Shown here in pieces: positions 35,216 through 44,014 of a stretch of DNA of 64,000 nucleotides. Position 1 is the first letter of the stretch, and each line of letters opens with the position of its first letter. A program made the translations under genes and the position numbers. The notes under the pieces were generated by a model. That model was not told where the DNA came from, searched no databases, and saw only the letters and a list, made by a program, of their open reading frames with translations. Source of the DNA: CBDBBY01 sp965203215 (lineage in GTDB: Bacteria > Pseudomonadota > Alphaproteobacteria > Rhodobacterales > Rhodobacteraceae). Location: positions 4,092,001 to 4,156,000 of the forward strand of contig CBDBBY010000001.1 of NCBI GenBank assembly GCA_965203215.1, read 5' to 3'.

Positions 35216-35560
35216 CCTAGCGAGCGCCCGCTTCCTATGAAAACTCCGCATGACAATCAATGACATTGTGCTTGGAGATATCGCACGCATCCTCCGATCA
35301 TTTCGCTCTCTCGCGACTAGGATGTTTCATTGCCGCGTTGGCGAATTCCGCAGAAATAAACATTTCGTTCCAATGAATTAGAGTGTCGGACGGCGGTGAT
35401 GTCGAGTGAAATCCGAGCCGCGGGCCAGCAGTCAAAAGGGCTTTGATTACAAAAATTTTATTGTTTCCCGGGACGCGGGATCTTTGCGGCATCCAAGCGG
35501 ACTCCGCCTGCGGTCGCGGGGATCATCCTGACAGCATTCCTCTGTCCGCAATGCCCGCGT
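35069..35560. other. intergenic region, nothing recognised
   Basis: About 490 bases between the hydrolase copy B start and the end of the oxidoreductase gene. The part near 35069-35215 belongs to the duplicated unit and should hold the promoter of copy B. No gene, RNA or clear regulatory site was found in the rest. Confidence 0.4.
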
Positions 35561-36556
35561 TCATAATTCATCAAGGCGCACCGGATTGCCGCATCCGGCG
35601 GATCTGGTCGCCGCCTCGGCCATCGCGAGAGCAGCCACGCCGTCGTCGAGGGTTACGGGCATTGCGCCGCCGCCTGCGACTGCTTCGACGAAGGCAGACC
35701 ACTCCGCGGCATAAGCTTGCATGTACCGTTCCAGGAAAAAGTACTTCGGCTTGGCGAACGTGACGCCTGCAGTTGATGACTTCACGACGGTGCTTTCGAG
35801 CACGTTCTTCGCTTGCAGAAGTCCGTCTGAACCCAGGATCTCCACGCGCTGATCATAGCCGTAGACCGCGCGGCGCGAATTCTTGATGACGGCAATCTGG
35901 CCGCCGGAATAGGTGAGCGTTGCGACAGCTGTGTCCACGTCGCTTGCCTCGCCGATTCCCGGATCCACGATGGATGATCCTGTCGCGATCACGGTTTCGG
36001 GCCGTTCGCCCATGATGAAGTTCGCCATGTCGAAATCGTGGATCATCATGTCCCGAAACAGTCCGCCGGAGACTTTGACGTATTCGATCGGCGGCGGCGC
36101 AGGATCGAAGGAAGTAATCGAAAGCAGTTCCGGCTTGCCGATTTCGCCGTCCTGCAATGCTTTCTTGAGGGCGGCGAAATTCTGGTCGAACCTGCGATTG
36201 AATCCGATCATCACCGGCTGCCCGTTTGTTCTGGCAACCGCTCGGCAGGCTTTCGCGCGTTCAAGATCAAGGTCCACGGGCTTTTCGCAAAGCACCGCCT
36301 TGCCCTCGGCTGTCGCCATTTCGATCAGGTTCGAATGGGTGTCGGTAGAGGTCGCGATCAACACGGCATCAACCTCCGGATCTTGGATGATTGCCTCTGA
36401 GCTTCGGGCAGCCGCGCCGTATTTCTCCGCAAGTGACTCTGCTGCAGGGAGGCGGATATCCGAAATCGCGACCAGTGCGCTCCCCCTATTCGCCGCAATG
36501 TTGACCGCATGAACCTGGCCAATTCGCCCGGCGCCAAGAAGCCCGACTTTAAGCAT
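35561..36556 (-). CDS. iolG: Gfo/Idh/MocA oxidoreductase, inositol 2-dehydrogenase-like
   Basis: A 331-residue NAD-dependent sugar dehydrogenase. The Rossmann motif GAGRIG lies at residues 8-13, the catalytic-site EKPVDLDL has Lys92, and the second-domain GGLFRDMMIHDFDMANFI carries the Asp/His pair typical of inositol dehydrogenases. The likely reaction is myo-inositol or a related cyclitol or sugar to the keto form. No other iol genes are nearby, so the symbol is a best guess by family. AAGGAGGAACAGC precedes the ATG at 36556. Confidence 0.8.
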   Translation of the reverse strand: MLKVGLLGAGRIGQVHAVNIAANRGSALVAISDIRLPAAESLAEKYGAAARSSEAIIQDPEVDAVLIATSTDTHSNLIEMATAEGKAVLCEKPVDLDLERAKACRAVARTNGQPVMIGFNRRFDQNFAALKKALQDGEIGKPELLSITSFDPAPPPIEYVKVSGGLFRDMMIHDFDMANFIMGERPETVIATGSSIVDPGIGEASDVDTAVATLTYSGGQIAVIKNSRRAVYGYDQRVEILGSDGLLQAKNVLESTVVKSSTAGVTFAKPKYFFLERYMQAYAAEWSAFVEAVAGGGAMPVTLDDGVAALAMAEAATRSAGCGNPVRLDEL

Positions 36557-36632
36557 GCTGTTCCTCCTTCAATTCTTGATCCCGCCATAGGATCTGGTTT
36601 TTCCGTAGCGGCGGACGAGGTTTCGGCAGCGG

Positions 36633-37169
36633 TCAGAAGACCGTCGGATTGATCGCCCGCGGTCTGAGCTGTGCGCTCGGATGCGGAATAACCGCCGGAG
36701 TCTGCGTCCGCCTTGAACTTTTTGAACGCGGTGACTCGCTCTTTCCGGAGGCGTTCCAAGTCAGGAGCGAATTTGCGACAAACCTTGCCGTGCCGCGGCT
36801 TGCGGTTCTTGCCGCATCCGCATCCGTCCGCGTTCGCCGGTGCATCCTGGTTCTGTGCATCGCCTCAAGCGTTGCCCTGCGCGTGCCGAAGTTCACGATT
36901 CTCAATGTGCTCCCGATGGACGGCCGACCACCCCGGCCTGCAATTCCCTTTGTCATTCCGGCAAGACAAGCAGGCCTGTGAAACAGCTTGTTTCTATCGT
37001 GCTCGCCGGTTTCCAAAATTAATGCAGACGCAATCTTGTCTTCGCCTGATCGGCTTGCGAGGACGCATCCTGCCGAGCCCGAGCCGATCATGACAAGATC
37101 GCATTCGCGGTTGGCCGCCTCCGCGCCCGCGATTCCAATATCCGAGTAGCCGATTGTTTGCTCGGCCAT
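36633..37169 (-). pseudogene. N-terminal relic of a GMC oxidoreductase
   Basis: The frame begins with a normal GMC (glucose-methanol-choline) FAD-binding start: ECDLVMIGSGSAGCVLASR, ALILETGEHDRNKLFH and AGMTKGIAGRG, up to about residue 85. It then changes into Arg-rich low-quality sequence that does not resemble the family. Full-length members are about 530 residues, and no remainder was found downstream. Choline and other alcohol dehydrogenases belong to this family, so a lost choline dehydrogenase is possible, but the preserved part is too short to decide. Confidence 0.6.
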
Positions 37170-37285
37170 CCCACAGGCAGCGCGCAGGTCAAGAGAGCGG
37201 ATCGGAAAAATGCGACCTCCTGAAAGCCGAATGCAGTCAGTCGGTTGCCGCGACGGAAAGACGGTGAGCCCTGCTCGCCGACGGA

Positions 37286-37645
37286 TCAGTTGCTTCCGAA
37301 CAATTCATAGAGTCCCGCAGCCACCTCACCTTCCAAGGGAAACGAAAGCATGCCCATCACCGAATAGCCCAGCAGCCAAGGCATCAGGTAGAAGCGGAAC
37401 ATGAAGAAGAACCACGCGACGAACAGCGGAACGAGCGGTTCAAGCAGGAAGCTCGGCGTGACAGGCCGAAACAACCGCAGGATCGGATTCGTGATTTGAT
37501 CGTAGACTTTGACGAATACGGATTCGCTGATCCTGTGCCTGAACAGTTCGACCGGCGCCTTTCCGACGAGAGTCCACATTATCAGGCCGAGCACATAATC
37601 GATGGCGATGATCCACCAAGGAAAGGCTCCGAGGGTCTCTTGCAT
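37286..37645 (-). CDS. YggT-like integral membrane protein
   Basis: A 119-residue protein with two to three hydrophobic segments (WWIIAIDYVLGLIMWTLV, PLVPLFVAWFFFMFRFYLMPWLLGY). The segment VYDQITNPILRLFRPVTPSFL resembles the conserved ITxPxLxPxRRxxP motif of YggT proteins. YggT proteins are poorly understood small inner-membrane proteins linked to osmotic tolerance or division-site functions. It lies just downstream of the symporter genes in the same orientation, separated by a hairpin. The ribosome site is weak. Confidence 0.6.
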   Translation of the reverse strand: MQETLGAFPWWIIAIDYVLGLIMWTLVGKAPVELFRHRISESVFVKVYDQITNPILRLFRPVTPSFLLEPLVPLFVAWFFFMFRFYLMPWLLGYSVMGMLSFPLEGEVAAGLYELFGSN

Positions 37646-37663
37646 TCATTCGCACTGGAACAA

Positions 37664-37697
37664 GGCAAGGAAGGGCGGGATGCTTCCCGCCCTTGCC
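37664..37697 (-). other. hairpin downstream of the symporter gene
   Basis: An imperfect long stem (GGCAAG ... GGCGGGA pairing with TCCCGCC ... CTTGCC, with a four-base bulge) between the symporter stop and the YggT-like start. On the minus strand it is followed by TTGTT only, so it is a weak terminator or an mRNA-stabilising element. Confidence 0.5.
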
Positions 37698-37706
37698 GAT
37701 ATTTGA

Positions 37707-39536
37707 TTACGCTTGCTTGTGCTGCGCGTCGAGGATCGTCGATCCCGACGGGTCGCGAACTTCGTCGACCATCGCCTGCGTTTCCGCATCAGGCGCGGGC
37801 GTAGCCAAGCTCACGACCACCATTGCAATTAAGCTGACGGGCATGCCGATGATCGCGAACCTCAAGTGGTCGATGCCGAGCCAAGGTTCGCCGCCTGTAT
37901 ATACATAGTACAGATAGGCGGATCCCGACAGGAAGCCCAGTATCATTCCGGCCAATGCGCCTTCGCGGTTGGCTCGTTTCCACCAAACTCCCAGGACAAG
38001 CGGGAAGAACAGGCCCGATGCGGCGAAGTCGAACGCCCATGCGACCGCTCCCAAGATGCCGGTAAGCTGCAAGCTCGCGACGAGCGCGCCAAGCGCCCCG
38101 ATTACGACCAGCAATACGCGGGCGACGATCAGCCGCTTCTTCGTATCGGCCTCGGGGTCGATGATCTTGTAGTACAAGTCGTGGCTAAGCGCATTCGCGA
38201 TCGCGAGCAGGAGTCCGTCGGCGGTCGACATGGCCGCGGCCATTCCGCCTGCCGCCACCAAACCCGAGATCACATAAGGCAGTCCTGCGATCTCAGGCGT
38301 GGCGAGAACGACAATATCCGGCCTCATGAAGAACTCGTTGATCTGCAGCAATCCATCGCCGTTGCTGTCCGAGATGGCTAGAAAATTCACGGCTTCCCAG
38401 TTCTGTATCCATGCGAGCGACTGCACTTCTTCGATCGATTTTCCGATGATGCTTGTGGCAAGGTTCGGGTCGAGCACCTGCAGCTTGGTCAGAGTCGCGA
38501 GCGCGGGCGCCGTGAAGTACAGGAGAAAGATGAACAGAAGCGAGAAGGAAACCGACCTGCGCGCGGCGCGGACGGATGGCGTGGTGAAGTAGCGCATGAG
38601 GATGTGCGGGAGCGATGCAGTGCCCGCCATCATGCAGAATGCGAGCGTCACGAACTTCCAGCTCGCCATTCCTGTGCCCGGTGCATTGTGCGGAGTCGTT
38701 AGTACGCGAACGCCTGGAATGGATTCGGTAGCAGCAGTTCCTACGCCCAGCTGCGCTTCGAGTTCGGTGATGCGCGTCACGGCGTCGCCGTAGCTGAAGT
38801 GCGGGATGATGCCGAAATTCTGGACGTTCGACATCCAGATGACCGGCACCAAGTACGCGATGATCAGAACGATGTACTGCGCGACCTGCGTCCAGGTGAC
38901 CGCGCGCATGCCGCCCAGCATGGAGCAAAGCAGAATGCCGAGGAGTCCGAACCAAACGCCGACTTCGAACGGAATCAAGAGGGCTCTGGAAGCGATCGTT
39001 CCGGTCGCGTTGATTTGCGCGGTCACGTAAGTGAACGAGGCGACCACGAGAATTATCGTCGCGACCAAACGCGCTGAATTGCCGCCGTATCGAGTGCCGA
39101 TGAAGTCGGGCACCGTGTAGCAGCCGAACTTCCTCAGGTAAGGGGCCATCAGCGAGTTGACGAGGACGTATCCTCCGGTCCAGCCGACCACGAACGCGAG
39201 GTAGCCGTGTCCGCCGAAATAAATGCCGCCTGCCAGCGCGACGAAAGAAGCGCCGGACATCCAGTCCGCGGCCGTGGCCATTCCATTGAATACGGGCGGC
39301 ACCTGGCGCCCCGCGACGTAATAGGCATCGACCTGCATCGTTCTCGAAAGCCAGCCGATCGCCGCATAGATCACGATGGTGAACGCGACGAACAGAATGC
39401 CGATTGTCGCAGCGCCGACGCCCAGTTGCTCCAATATCGCCATCAACAGAATGAATACGATGAAGCCGCCGGTGTACAGGCCGTACACCTTCGGGAGGTT
39501 GTCAATGAAATCTGACGAATTCCATCTACTTAGCAT
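37707..39536 (-). CDS. sodium:solute symporter, large subunit
   Basis: A 609-residue SSS-family transporter with about 13 hydrophobic segments. The core SSS signature region is present (GGHGYLAFVVGWTGGY, LRKFGCYTVPDFIGTRYGG and the later AAAMSTADGLLLAIANALSHD). It is of the VC_2705/ActP-like class, which is encoded with a small DUF4212 partner 15 bases upstream. Members transport acetate and other small organic acids with sodium. An insert near residues 250-290 and EF-hand-like ISDSNGDGLLQINEFF (a possible calcium loop) stand out. AAGGAAAGG precedes the ATG. The substrate is not predicted. Confidence 0.88.
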   Translation of the reverse strand: MLSRWNSSDFIDNLPKVYGLYTGGFIVFILLMAILEQLGVGAATIGILFVAFTIVIYAAIGWLSRTMQVDAYYVAGRQVPPVFNGMATAADWMSGASFVALAGGIYFGGHGYLAFVVGWTGGYVLVNSLMAPYLRKFGCYTVPDFIGTRYGGNSARLVATIILVVASFTYVTAQINATGTIASRALLIPFEVGVWFGLLGILLCSMLGGMRAVTWTQVAQYIVLIIAYLVPVIWMSNVQNFGIIPHFSYGDAVTRITELEAQLGVGTAATESIPGVRVLTTPHNAPGTGMASWKFVTLAFCMMAGTASLPHILMRYFTTPSVRAARRSVSFSLLFIFLLYFTAPALATLTKLQVLDPNLATSIIGKSIEEVQSLAWIQNWEAVNFLAISDSNGDGLLQINEFFMRPDIVVLATPEIAGLPYVISGLVAAGGMAAAMSTADGLLLAIANALSHDLYYKIIDPEADTKKRLIVARVLLVVIGALGALVASLQLTGILGAVAWAFDFAASGLFFPLVLGVWWKRANREGALAGMILGFLSGSAYLYYVYTGGEPWLGIDHLRFAIIGMPVSLIAMVVVSLATPAPDAETQAMVDEVRDPSGSTILDAQHKQA

Positions 39537-39551
39537 CTTGATGACCTTTCC

Positions 39552-39812
39552 TTATTCGCCATGAAGGCCGGTGTCGTCGTCAATTCTGTCCTGCATCCAG
39601 TTCTGTCCGAAGATCAGCAGGACAAAAATCGCCAAGGACCCTTGGACTGCGAAATAATACCCGAGCGGAAATCCGATGAAGGACATTCCGTTGAGGTCTC
39701 TCGCGAACCAATGAACCACGAACGAAAAGATTAACCAGAGGACCAGCACGGTGATCGTAAGGTTCCTCGTGCGCCGCCAATGCTCTTGGCGATTGCTTGC
39801 TTTGTCCGGCAT
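39552..39812 (-). CDS. DUF4212 small subunit of sodium:solute symporter
   Basis: An 86-residue protein with two transmembrane helices (LTITVLVLWLIFSFVVHWFA and the YYFAVQGSLAIFVLLIFGQ segment) and the conserved FIGFPLGYYFAVQGS core of DUF4212. It is the standard small partner of VC_2705-type symporters and is translated just ahead of the large subunit. GGGAG lies upstream of the ATG at 39812. It is probably the first gene of a symporter operon that may continue into the YggT-like gene. Confidence 0.88.
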   Translation of the reverse strand: MPDKASNRQEHWRRTRNLTITVLVLWLIFSFVVHWFARDLNGMSFIGFPLGYYFAVQGSLAIFVLLIFGQNWMQDRIDDDTGLHGE

Positions 39813-40177
39813 TTTTTCTCCCTATTTTCAGAAGGCTACCGTTATCGTTTCGCGCAGCGCGCTTGTTGACTAAGGTTTCTTTGGAGCCAGGCAAGTCATG
39901 CTTTGGCGGGCGCCGTATACATTGGTTGTTCGTGCCTTGCAATGAAAACGTAAGATTGCGAATCGCAGGTTGGATGCGATACGCCGAACTTGAATGAGTT
40001 TGCGAAGGGAAGGGAGCTGCGGGTGTTTCGCATTCAAGAGTGCCGGACGACATTTGGAACCGGAGAGGCGGCGAGCCGCGCTTCGCGCATGCTGGTTGCA
40101 ATGACCTGGAGCATGCGCGTGTTGAAAAGCCCGCGAACCGGCCGTTTCAATCCCTTTGACGCAAGCAAGCTGCTCCC
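39813..40177. other. divergent intergenic region, nothing recognised
   Basis: About 365 bases between the symporter operon (minus) and the hypothetical gene (plus). It must hold at least one promoter for each direction, but no clear motif or hairpin was seen. Open frames here are shadows. Confidence 0.4.
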
Positions 40178-40882
40178 ATGCTGAAGGACATGCTTGAATT
40201 CGCGTCGAGTTTGCTTCGCGCGCTGCGAATTCGCTCGGACCGATCAACCATAAACAACGCGGACCGTCTGGTTCAGTTCGTTCACACGCGTTCCGCGTAT
40301 GTCGCGCAGACATCTTTGTACGGATACCTCAAAACAAGAATGGGAAGGAAATACGTCGAGATTTTCAAGGATGCGAAATTCGCGCCGTCGCTGAATACCG
40401 CCAAGTGGCAGGTATTCGCCGCGTGCCTGTCCGACCTTTGCGTGCATTCCGTCGCATTGGCGGCGAAGCAGGGGCAGTTGGATGCGGACGAAGCTGCCGG
40501 ATTGGCCCGGCAGTGCTATCGCCAATGCGTCGAGCAAACTTTCAAAGGCGACTTGGCGGCCGGATTGGCGCCGGCCGCGATGGAAGACTTCGAACAGCGG
40601 TGCCGCGCAGTCATTTGGTCGAATGCCGCCATAGGCGCCAATGCATTCACGCGCAGTCCGAAAGCTCTCGCGGACGCCTCTCCGGTCTCCGAAGAATTCA
40701 GAAGGCTCGACAGGCGCATCGTGGAAAATTCGGTCAGATTCCGTTGGAACGACGTCAGGCATCAACTTGAGCGTCGGCTCGACGGAGCAGCTCTCTGCGC
40801 AAGCTGGAAATCACAGAACGGGAAGGACGGCGGCCCCGGCGAGGATCGGGCGGATCAGTTCGCTGCCGGGAGTACGGGTTGA
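40178..40882 (+). CDS. conserved-looking hypothetical protein
   Basis: A 234-residue, probably soluble and helical protein that I do not recognise by name. Coding character is good: balanced composition and a regular pattern, with segments such as LVQFVHTRSAYVAQTSLYGYLKTRMGRKYVEIF and FAACLSDLCVHSVALAAKQG. The last about 30 residues (after the DGAALCASWKSQ segment) become Ser/Gly/Asp-rich. It stands alone between the symporter and TctC genes, with no strong ribosome site at the ATG. It could be a small accessory protein of a membrane or transport system, but that is only positional inference. Confidence 0.5.
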   Translation: MLKDMLEFASSLLRALRIRSDRSTINNADRLVQFVHTRSAYVAQTSLYGYLKTRMGRKYVEIFKDAKFAPSLNTAKWQVFAACLSDLCVHSVALAAKQGQLDADEAAGLARQCYRQCVEQTFKGDLAAGLAPAAMEDFEQRCRAVIWSNAAIGANAFTRSPKALADASPVSEEFRRLDRRIVENSVRFRWNDVRHQLERRLDGAALCASWKSQNGKDGGPGEDRADQFAAGSTG

Positions 40883-41087
40883 CGATAATCGCGTGCCGCT
40901 CGTTTTGCCGAGGCAAATGGTCGGGCGGCGGGTTCGCGCAGACGAAACGCGAGTCGGCAGCTCATTGGCAGACGCTTGCAGGGGGGTGAAGGAATTGGTA
41001 ATCGCGCCGCACGGGCAGCGCCAAGGTCAAACGCGGTCTAAACCGTCTGACTCGAGTCGGCCCCAAGTCAGAAACCGGAGGAATGAA

Positions 41088-42056
41088 ATGAAACTATCCA
41101 GAATCAAGTGTTTGGCTGCAGGCTCCCTGATTGCCCTCGGCACTGCGAGCTCTTCGTTCGCGGCGGAGTGCATAGCGCCGGCAAACCCCGGCGGCGGCTG
41201 GGACTTCACCTGTCGCACGATCGGCAAGATCATGTACGACATTGGAGCAGTCGATAAGCCGATTCAAGTCACGAACATGGCGGGCGGCGGCGGCGGACTC
41301 GCCTTCAGCCATGTCGTCAACGAACGCAACGACGACGCCGAACTGATTGTCGCGGCTTCTTCAGCGACCGCGACGCGGCTGGCGCAGAATGCGTATGCAG
41401 GAATGACCGCCGATCAGGTCCGTTTTCTTGGCGCCATCGGCGCTGACCCGGGCGTTATTGCGGTTGCGGCGGACTCGCCCTACATGTCGCTGACCGACTT
41501 GTTGAATGCAGTTATTGCCGACCCGAGTTCAATCACTTTCGCAGGCGGGTCCGCTGGCGGCGGCTTTGATCACTTGAAGGTTCTCATGGCTCTCGGCCGC
41601 TTGGGCTTCACGGATGTCAAGTCCGTCAAATACATCGGCGTTGACGGCGGCGGCGACGCGCTTACTCAGACCATCGGCGGTTTCACGCAGGCGATGACCG
41701 GCGACATGTCCGAGGTGGTCGGCTTCCTCAAGGCAGGCGACATTCGCGTGCTGGCAGTCTTCACAAACGAACGGGTGCCCGGATTCGAGGAGATCCCCAC
41801 GGCCATGGAACAGGGAATCGACATCGTTTCCGTGAATTGGCGCGGTCTTTACGTTCCGAAAGGAATTTCGGACGACGATTACATGAGATGGTCCGACGCT
41901 CTGAGGCAAGTCGGCGATTCCCCGGAATGGGCCGAGGCGATGGCCGCCAACGGCTTGGCGCCGTTCAATCTGGTCGGGCCTGAATTTGCCGGGTGGCTCG
42001 ATGGGGTGATCGGCGAGATTGAGCAGCTTTCCCGGGAGATCGGGGTTATTCAATAA
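41088..42056 (+). CDS. tctC: tripartite tricarboxylate transporter substrate-binding protein
   Basis: A 322-residue periplasmic binding protein of the TctC/Bug family. A signal peptide of about 24 residues (MKLSRIKCLAAGSL to SSFAA) is followed by CIAPANPGGGWDFTCR, the conserved PAxPGGGxD ligand loop, and later GSAGGGFDHLK. The start ATG 41088 has GGAGG six bases upstream. The following genes start directly at its stop: tctB at GTG 42057 follows the TAA without a gap. Ligands of the family are di- and tricarboxylates and other organic acids; the actual one is unknown. Confidence 0.9.
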   Translation: MKLSRIKCLAAGSLIALGTASSSFAAECIAPANPGGGWDFTCRTIGKIMYDIGAVDKPIQVTNMAGGGGGLAFSHVVNERNDDAELIVAASSATATRLAQNAYAGMTADQVRFLGAIGADPGVIAVAADSPYMSLTDLLNAVIADPSSITFAGGSAGGGFDHLKVLMALGRLGFTDVKSVKYIGVDGGGDALTQTIGGFTQAMTGDMSEVVGFLKAGDIRVLAVFTNERVPGFEEIPTAMEQGIDIVSVNWRGLYVPKGISDDDYMRWSDALRQVGDSPEWAEAMAANGLAPFNLVGPEFAGWLDGVIGEIEQLSREIGVIQ

Positions 42057-42506
42057 GTGGCAAGCGACCGCATATTCGGTCTTGTCGTTCTATTGACCGC
42101 GCTCGCCTACGCGGCGAGCGCGGCGCAAATCCAGCAGGGCTTCTTTTCCGATCCAGTCGGCTCGCGAACCTTTCCATACATCGTTAGCGGAATCGCCGCG
42201 ATTTGCGGCGCGCTCATCGCATTCCGGCCCGACCCCGATCCGGAGTGGCCGGTGCTCAAGACAATCGGCTCAATCGCATTCGCGGCGCTCGTCCTGTATC
42301 TGTTCGCGATCACGCTCCGGCCCCTCGGCTTTCTGATACCTGCGGCCGTCGCATCCGCGGTTCTGAGCTACCAAATCAGTCCGAAACCGAAGCAAGCCGC
42401 GATATCCGGAATCGGTCTTTCAGTCGTGCTGTTCGTCATCTTCAAATACGGCCTCGGTCTCGGCCTCGCGCCGTTCGGCCGCTCCATTGTCGGGCTGTTC
42501 GGGTAA
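42057..42506 (+). CDS. tctB: tripartite tricarboxylate transporter small permease
   Basis: A 149-residue membrane protein with four predicted helices, matching the TctB family in length and pattern (a FFSDPVGSRTFPYIVSG loop after helix 1). It starts with GTG directly after the tctC stop codon, so it is translationally coupled. It forms the small membrane subunit with TctA, encoded three bases downstream. TctB sequences diverge widely, so the call rests mainly on position, length and topology. Confidence 0.85.
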   Translation: MASDRIFGLVVLLTALAYAASAAQIQQGFFSDPVGSRTFPYIVSGIAAICGALIAFRPDPDPEWPVLKTIGSIAFAALVLYLFAITLRPLGFLIPAAVASAVLSYQISPKPKQAAISGIGLSVVLFVIFKYGLGLGLAPFGRSIVGLFG

Positions 42507-42509
42507 CCG

Positions 42510-44012
42510 ATGGATATATTGGCCAATCTCGGACAAGGTTTCGCCGTCGCTCTCACTTGGTCGACGCTGTTCCTAGCCGTCTGCGGCTGCTTCCTCGGCA
42601 CCATAATCGGCGCGCTTCCCGGCTTGGGGCCTTCGAACGGCGTCGCCATCCTGATCCCGCTGGCGTTTTCCCTCGGCCTCGACGCGACGGAAGCATTGGT
42701 TCTCATGACATCGGTCTATTACGGCGCGATGTACGGCGGGCGCATATCTTCCATTCTGCTGAACATTCCCGGAGACGAGCCGGCGCTGATGACCACGCTG
42801 GACGGATATCCGATGGCGAAGAGCGGCAGGGCCGGAGACGCGCTGGTGCTTTCAGGAGTCGCTTCCTTCGTCGGCGCACTTCTTGCGACAGTCGGATTGA
42901 TGCTGCTCGCTCCGGTGCTCGCCCGCGTGGCGTATTTGTTCGGCCCGGCCGAATACTTCGCTCTCTATATGCTCGCGTTTTGCACGCTCGGAGGCCTGGC
43001 GTCCAAGAACCAGATCAAATCTGCTTTGGCCGCCGTGGTCGGCTTGGGAATCGCGATGATCGGGCTGGACAACCAGACGGGAATTCCTCGGCTGACATTC
43101 GGAAGCCTGCACCTGATGGACGGCGTCGATTTTCTGGTTGCGATCGTGGGTTTGTTCGCGGTCTCGGAAATATTCGTTTTCATCGAGAGCCACGGCAGAA
43201 GCTCCGCGATCGGGGTGAAGCTGGAGAAGGTCACTGTGCCGGTCAAGGACATCGTCGGCAGTTTCCTGGCGATGCTCAGGTCGACGGCGATCGGATTTTT
43301 CGCCGGCGTCCTTCCCGGGGCAGGGGCGTCGCTGGGGAGCTTTCTCGCCTACATGGCTGAAAAGTCCATCGCCAAGGACAAGGAAACCTTCGGCACGGGC
43401 AATCCGCGCGGAGTCGCCGCGCCCGAAGCGGGAAACAATGCGGCGGCCGGCGGAGCGCTTGTGCCGATGCTGACACTGGGCGTTCCCGGTTCCGGCACCA
43501 CGGCTGTTCTGCTCGCCCTTCTGCTGACGCTCAACATAACCCCCGGGCCGGTGCTGTTCGATGAGCGTCCGGAGGTGGTCTGGGGCTTGATCGCGGCGCT
43601 TCTGATCGCGAATTTCGTGCTTCTGGTCATGAACATTCCGATGGTTCGGCTGTTCGTGAAAATACTTTCCGTGCCGCCTTGGCTCCTGCTTCCCGGCATC
43701 ATGATGGTCTCATTCGCCGGGATTTACTCGCTCTCGGGAAGCAGCTTCGATCTGATCCTGATGATCTTGTTCGGCTTGGGCGGCTACATCCTGCGCAAGC
43801 TCGAAGTCCCGACGGTGCCGATCATCCTCGGAATACTGCTCGGGAACAGCATGGAGGACAATCTCCGAAGGGCGATGATCATCTCCAACGGCGACTGGAA
43901 GTTCCTGTTTTCCTCGGGAATTGCCGTAGGGCTTTGGGTCGCGGCGATCGCCGGATTCGTCGCTCCGATGTTTCTTCGCAAGTTTCTCAAGAAACCCGAA
44001 AGGCCGGCCTGA
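42510..44012 (+). CDS. tctA: tripartite tricarboxylate transporter large permease
   Basis: A 500-residue protein with about 12 hydrophobic segments and the duplicated glycine-rich motifs of TctA: GALPGLGPSNGVAILIPL early, then GVLPGAGASLGSFLAY and GALVPMLTLGVPGSGTTAVLLALL in the second half. It is the main transmembrane subunit. The gene is followed after two bases by the AtuA-like gene, so the transporter and two downstream enzymes form one operon. This suggests that the imported substrate is handled by the AtuA/DUF4387 pair. Confidence 0.92.
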   Translation: MDILANLGQGFAVALTWSTLFLAVCGCFLGTIIGALPGLGPSNGVAILIPLAFSLGLDATEALVLMTSVYYGAMYGGRISSILLNIPGDEPALMTTLDGYPMAKSGRAGDALVLSGVASFVGALLATVGLMLLAPVLARVAYLFGPAEYFALYMLAFCTLGGLASKNQIKSALAAVVGLGIAMIGLDNQTGIPRLTFGSLHLMDGVDFLVAIVGLFAVSEIFVFIESHGRSSAIGVKLEKVTVPVKDIVGSFLAMLRSTAIGFFAGVLPGAGASLGSFLAYMAEKSIAKDKETFGTGNPRGVAAPEAGNNAAAGGALVPMLTLGVPGSGTTAVLLALLLTLNITPGPVLFDERPEVVWGLIAALLIANFVLLVMNIPMVRLFVKILSVPPWLLLPGIMMVSFAGIYSLSGSSFDLILMILFGLGGYILRKLEVPTVPIILGILLGNSMEDNLRRAMIISNGDWKFLFSSGIAVGLWVAAIAGFVAPMFLRKFLKKPERPA

Positions 44013-44014
44013 TC

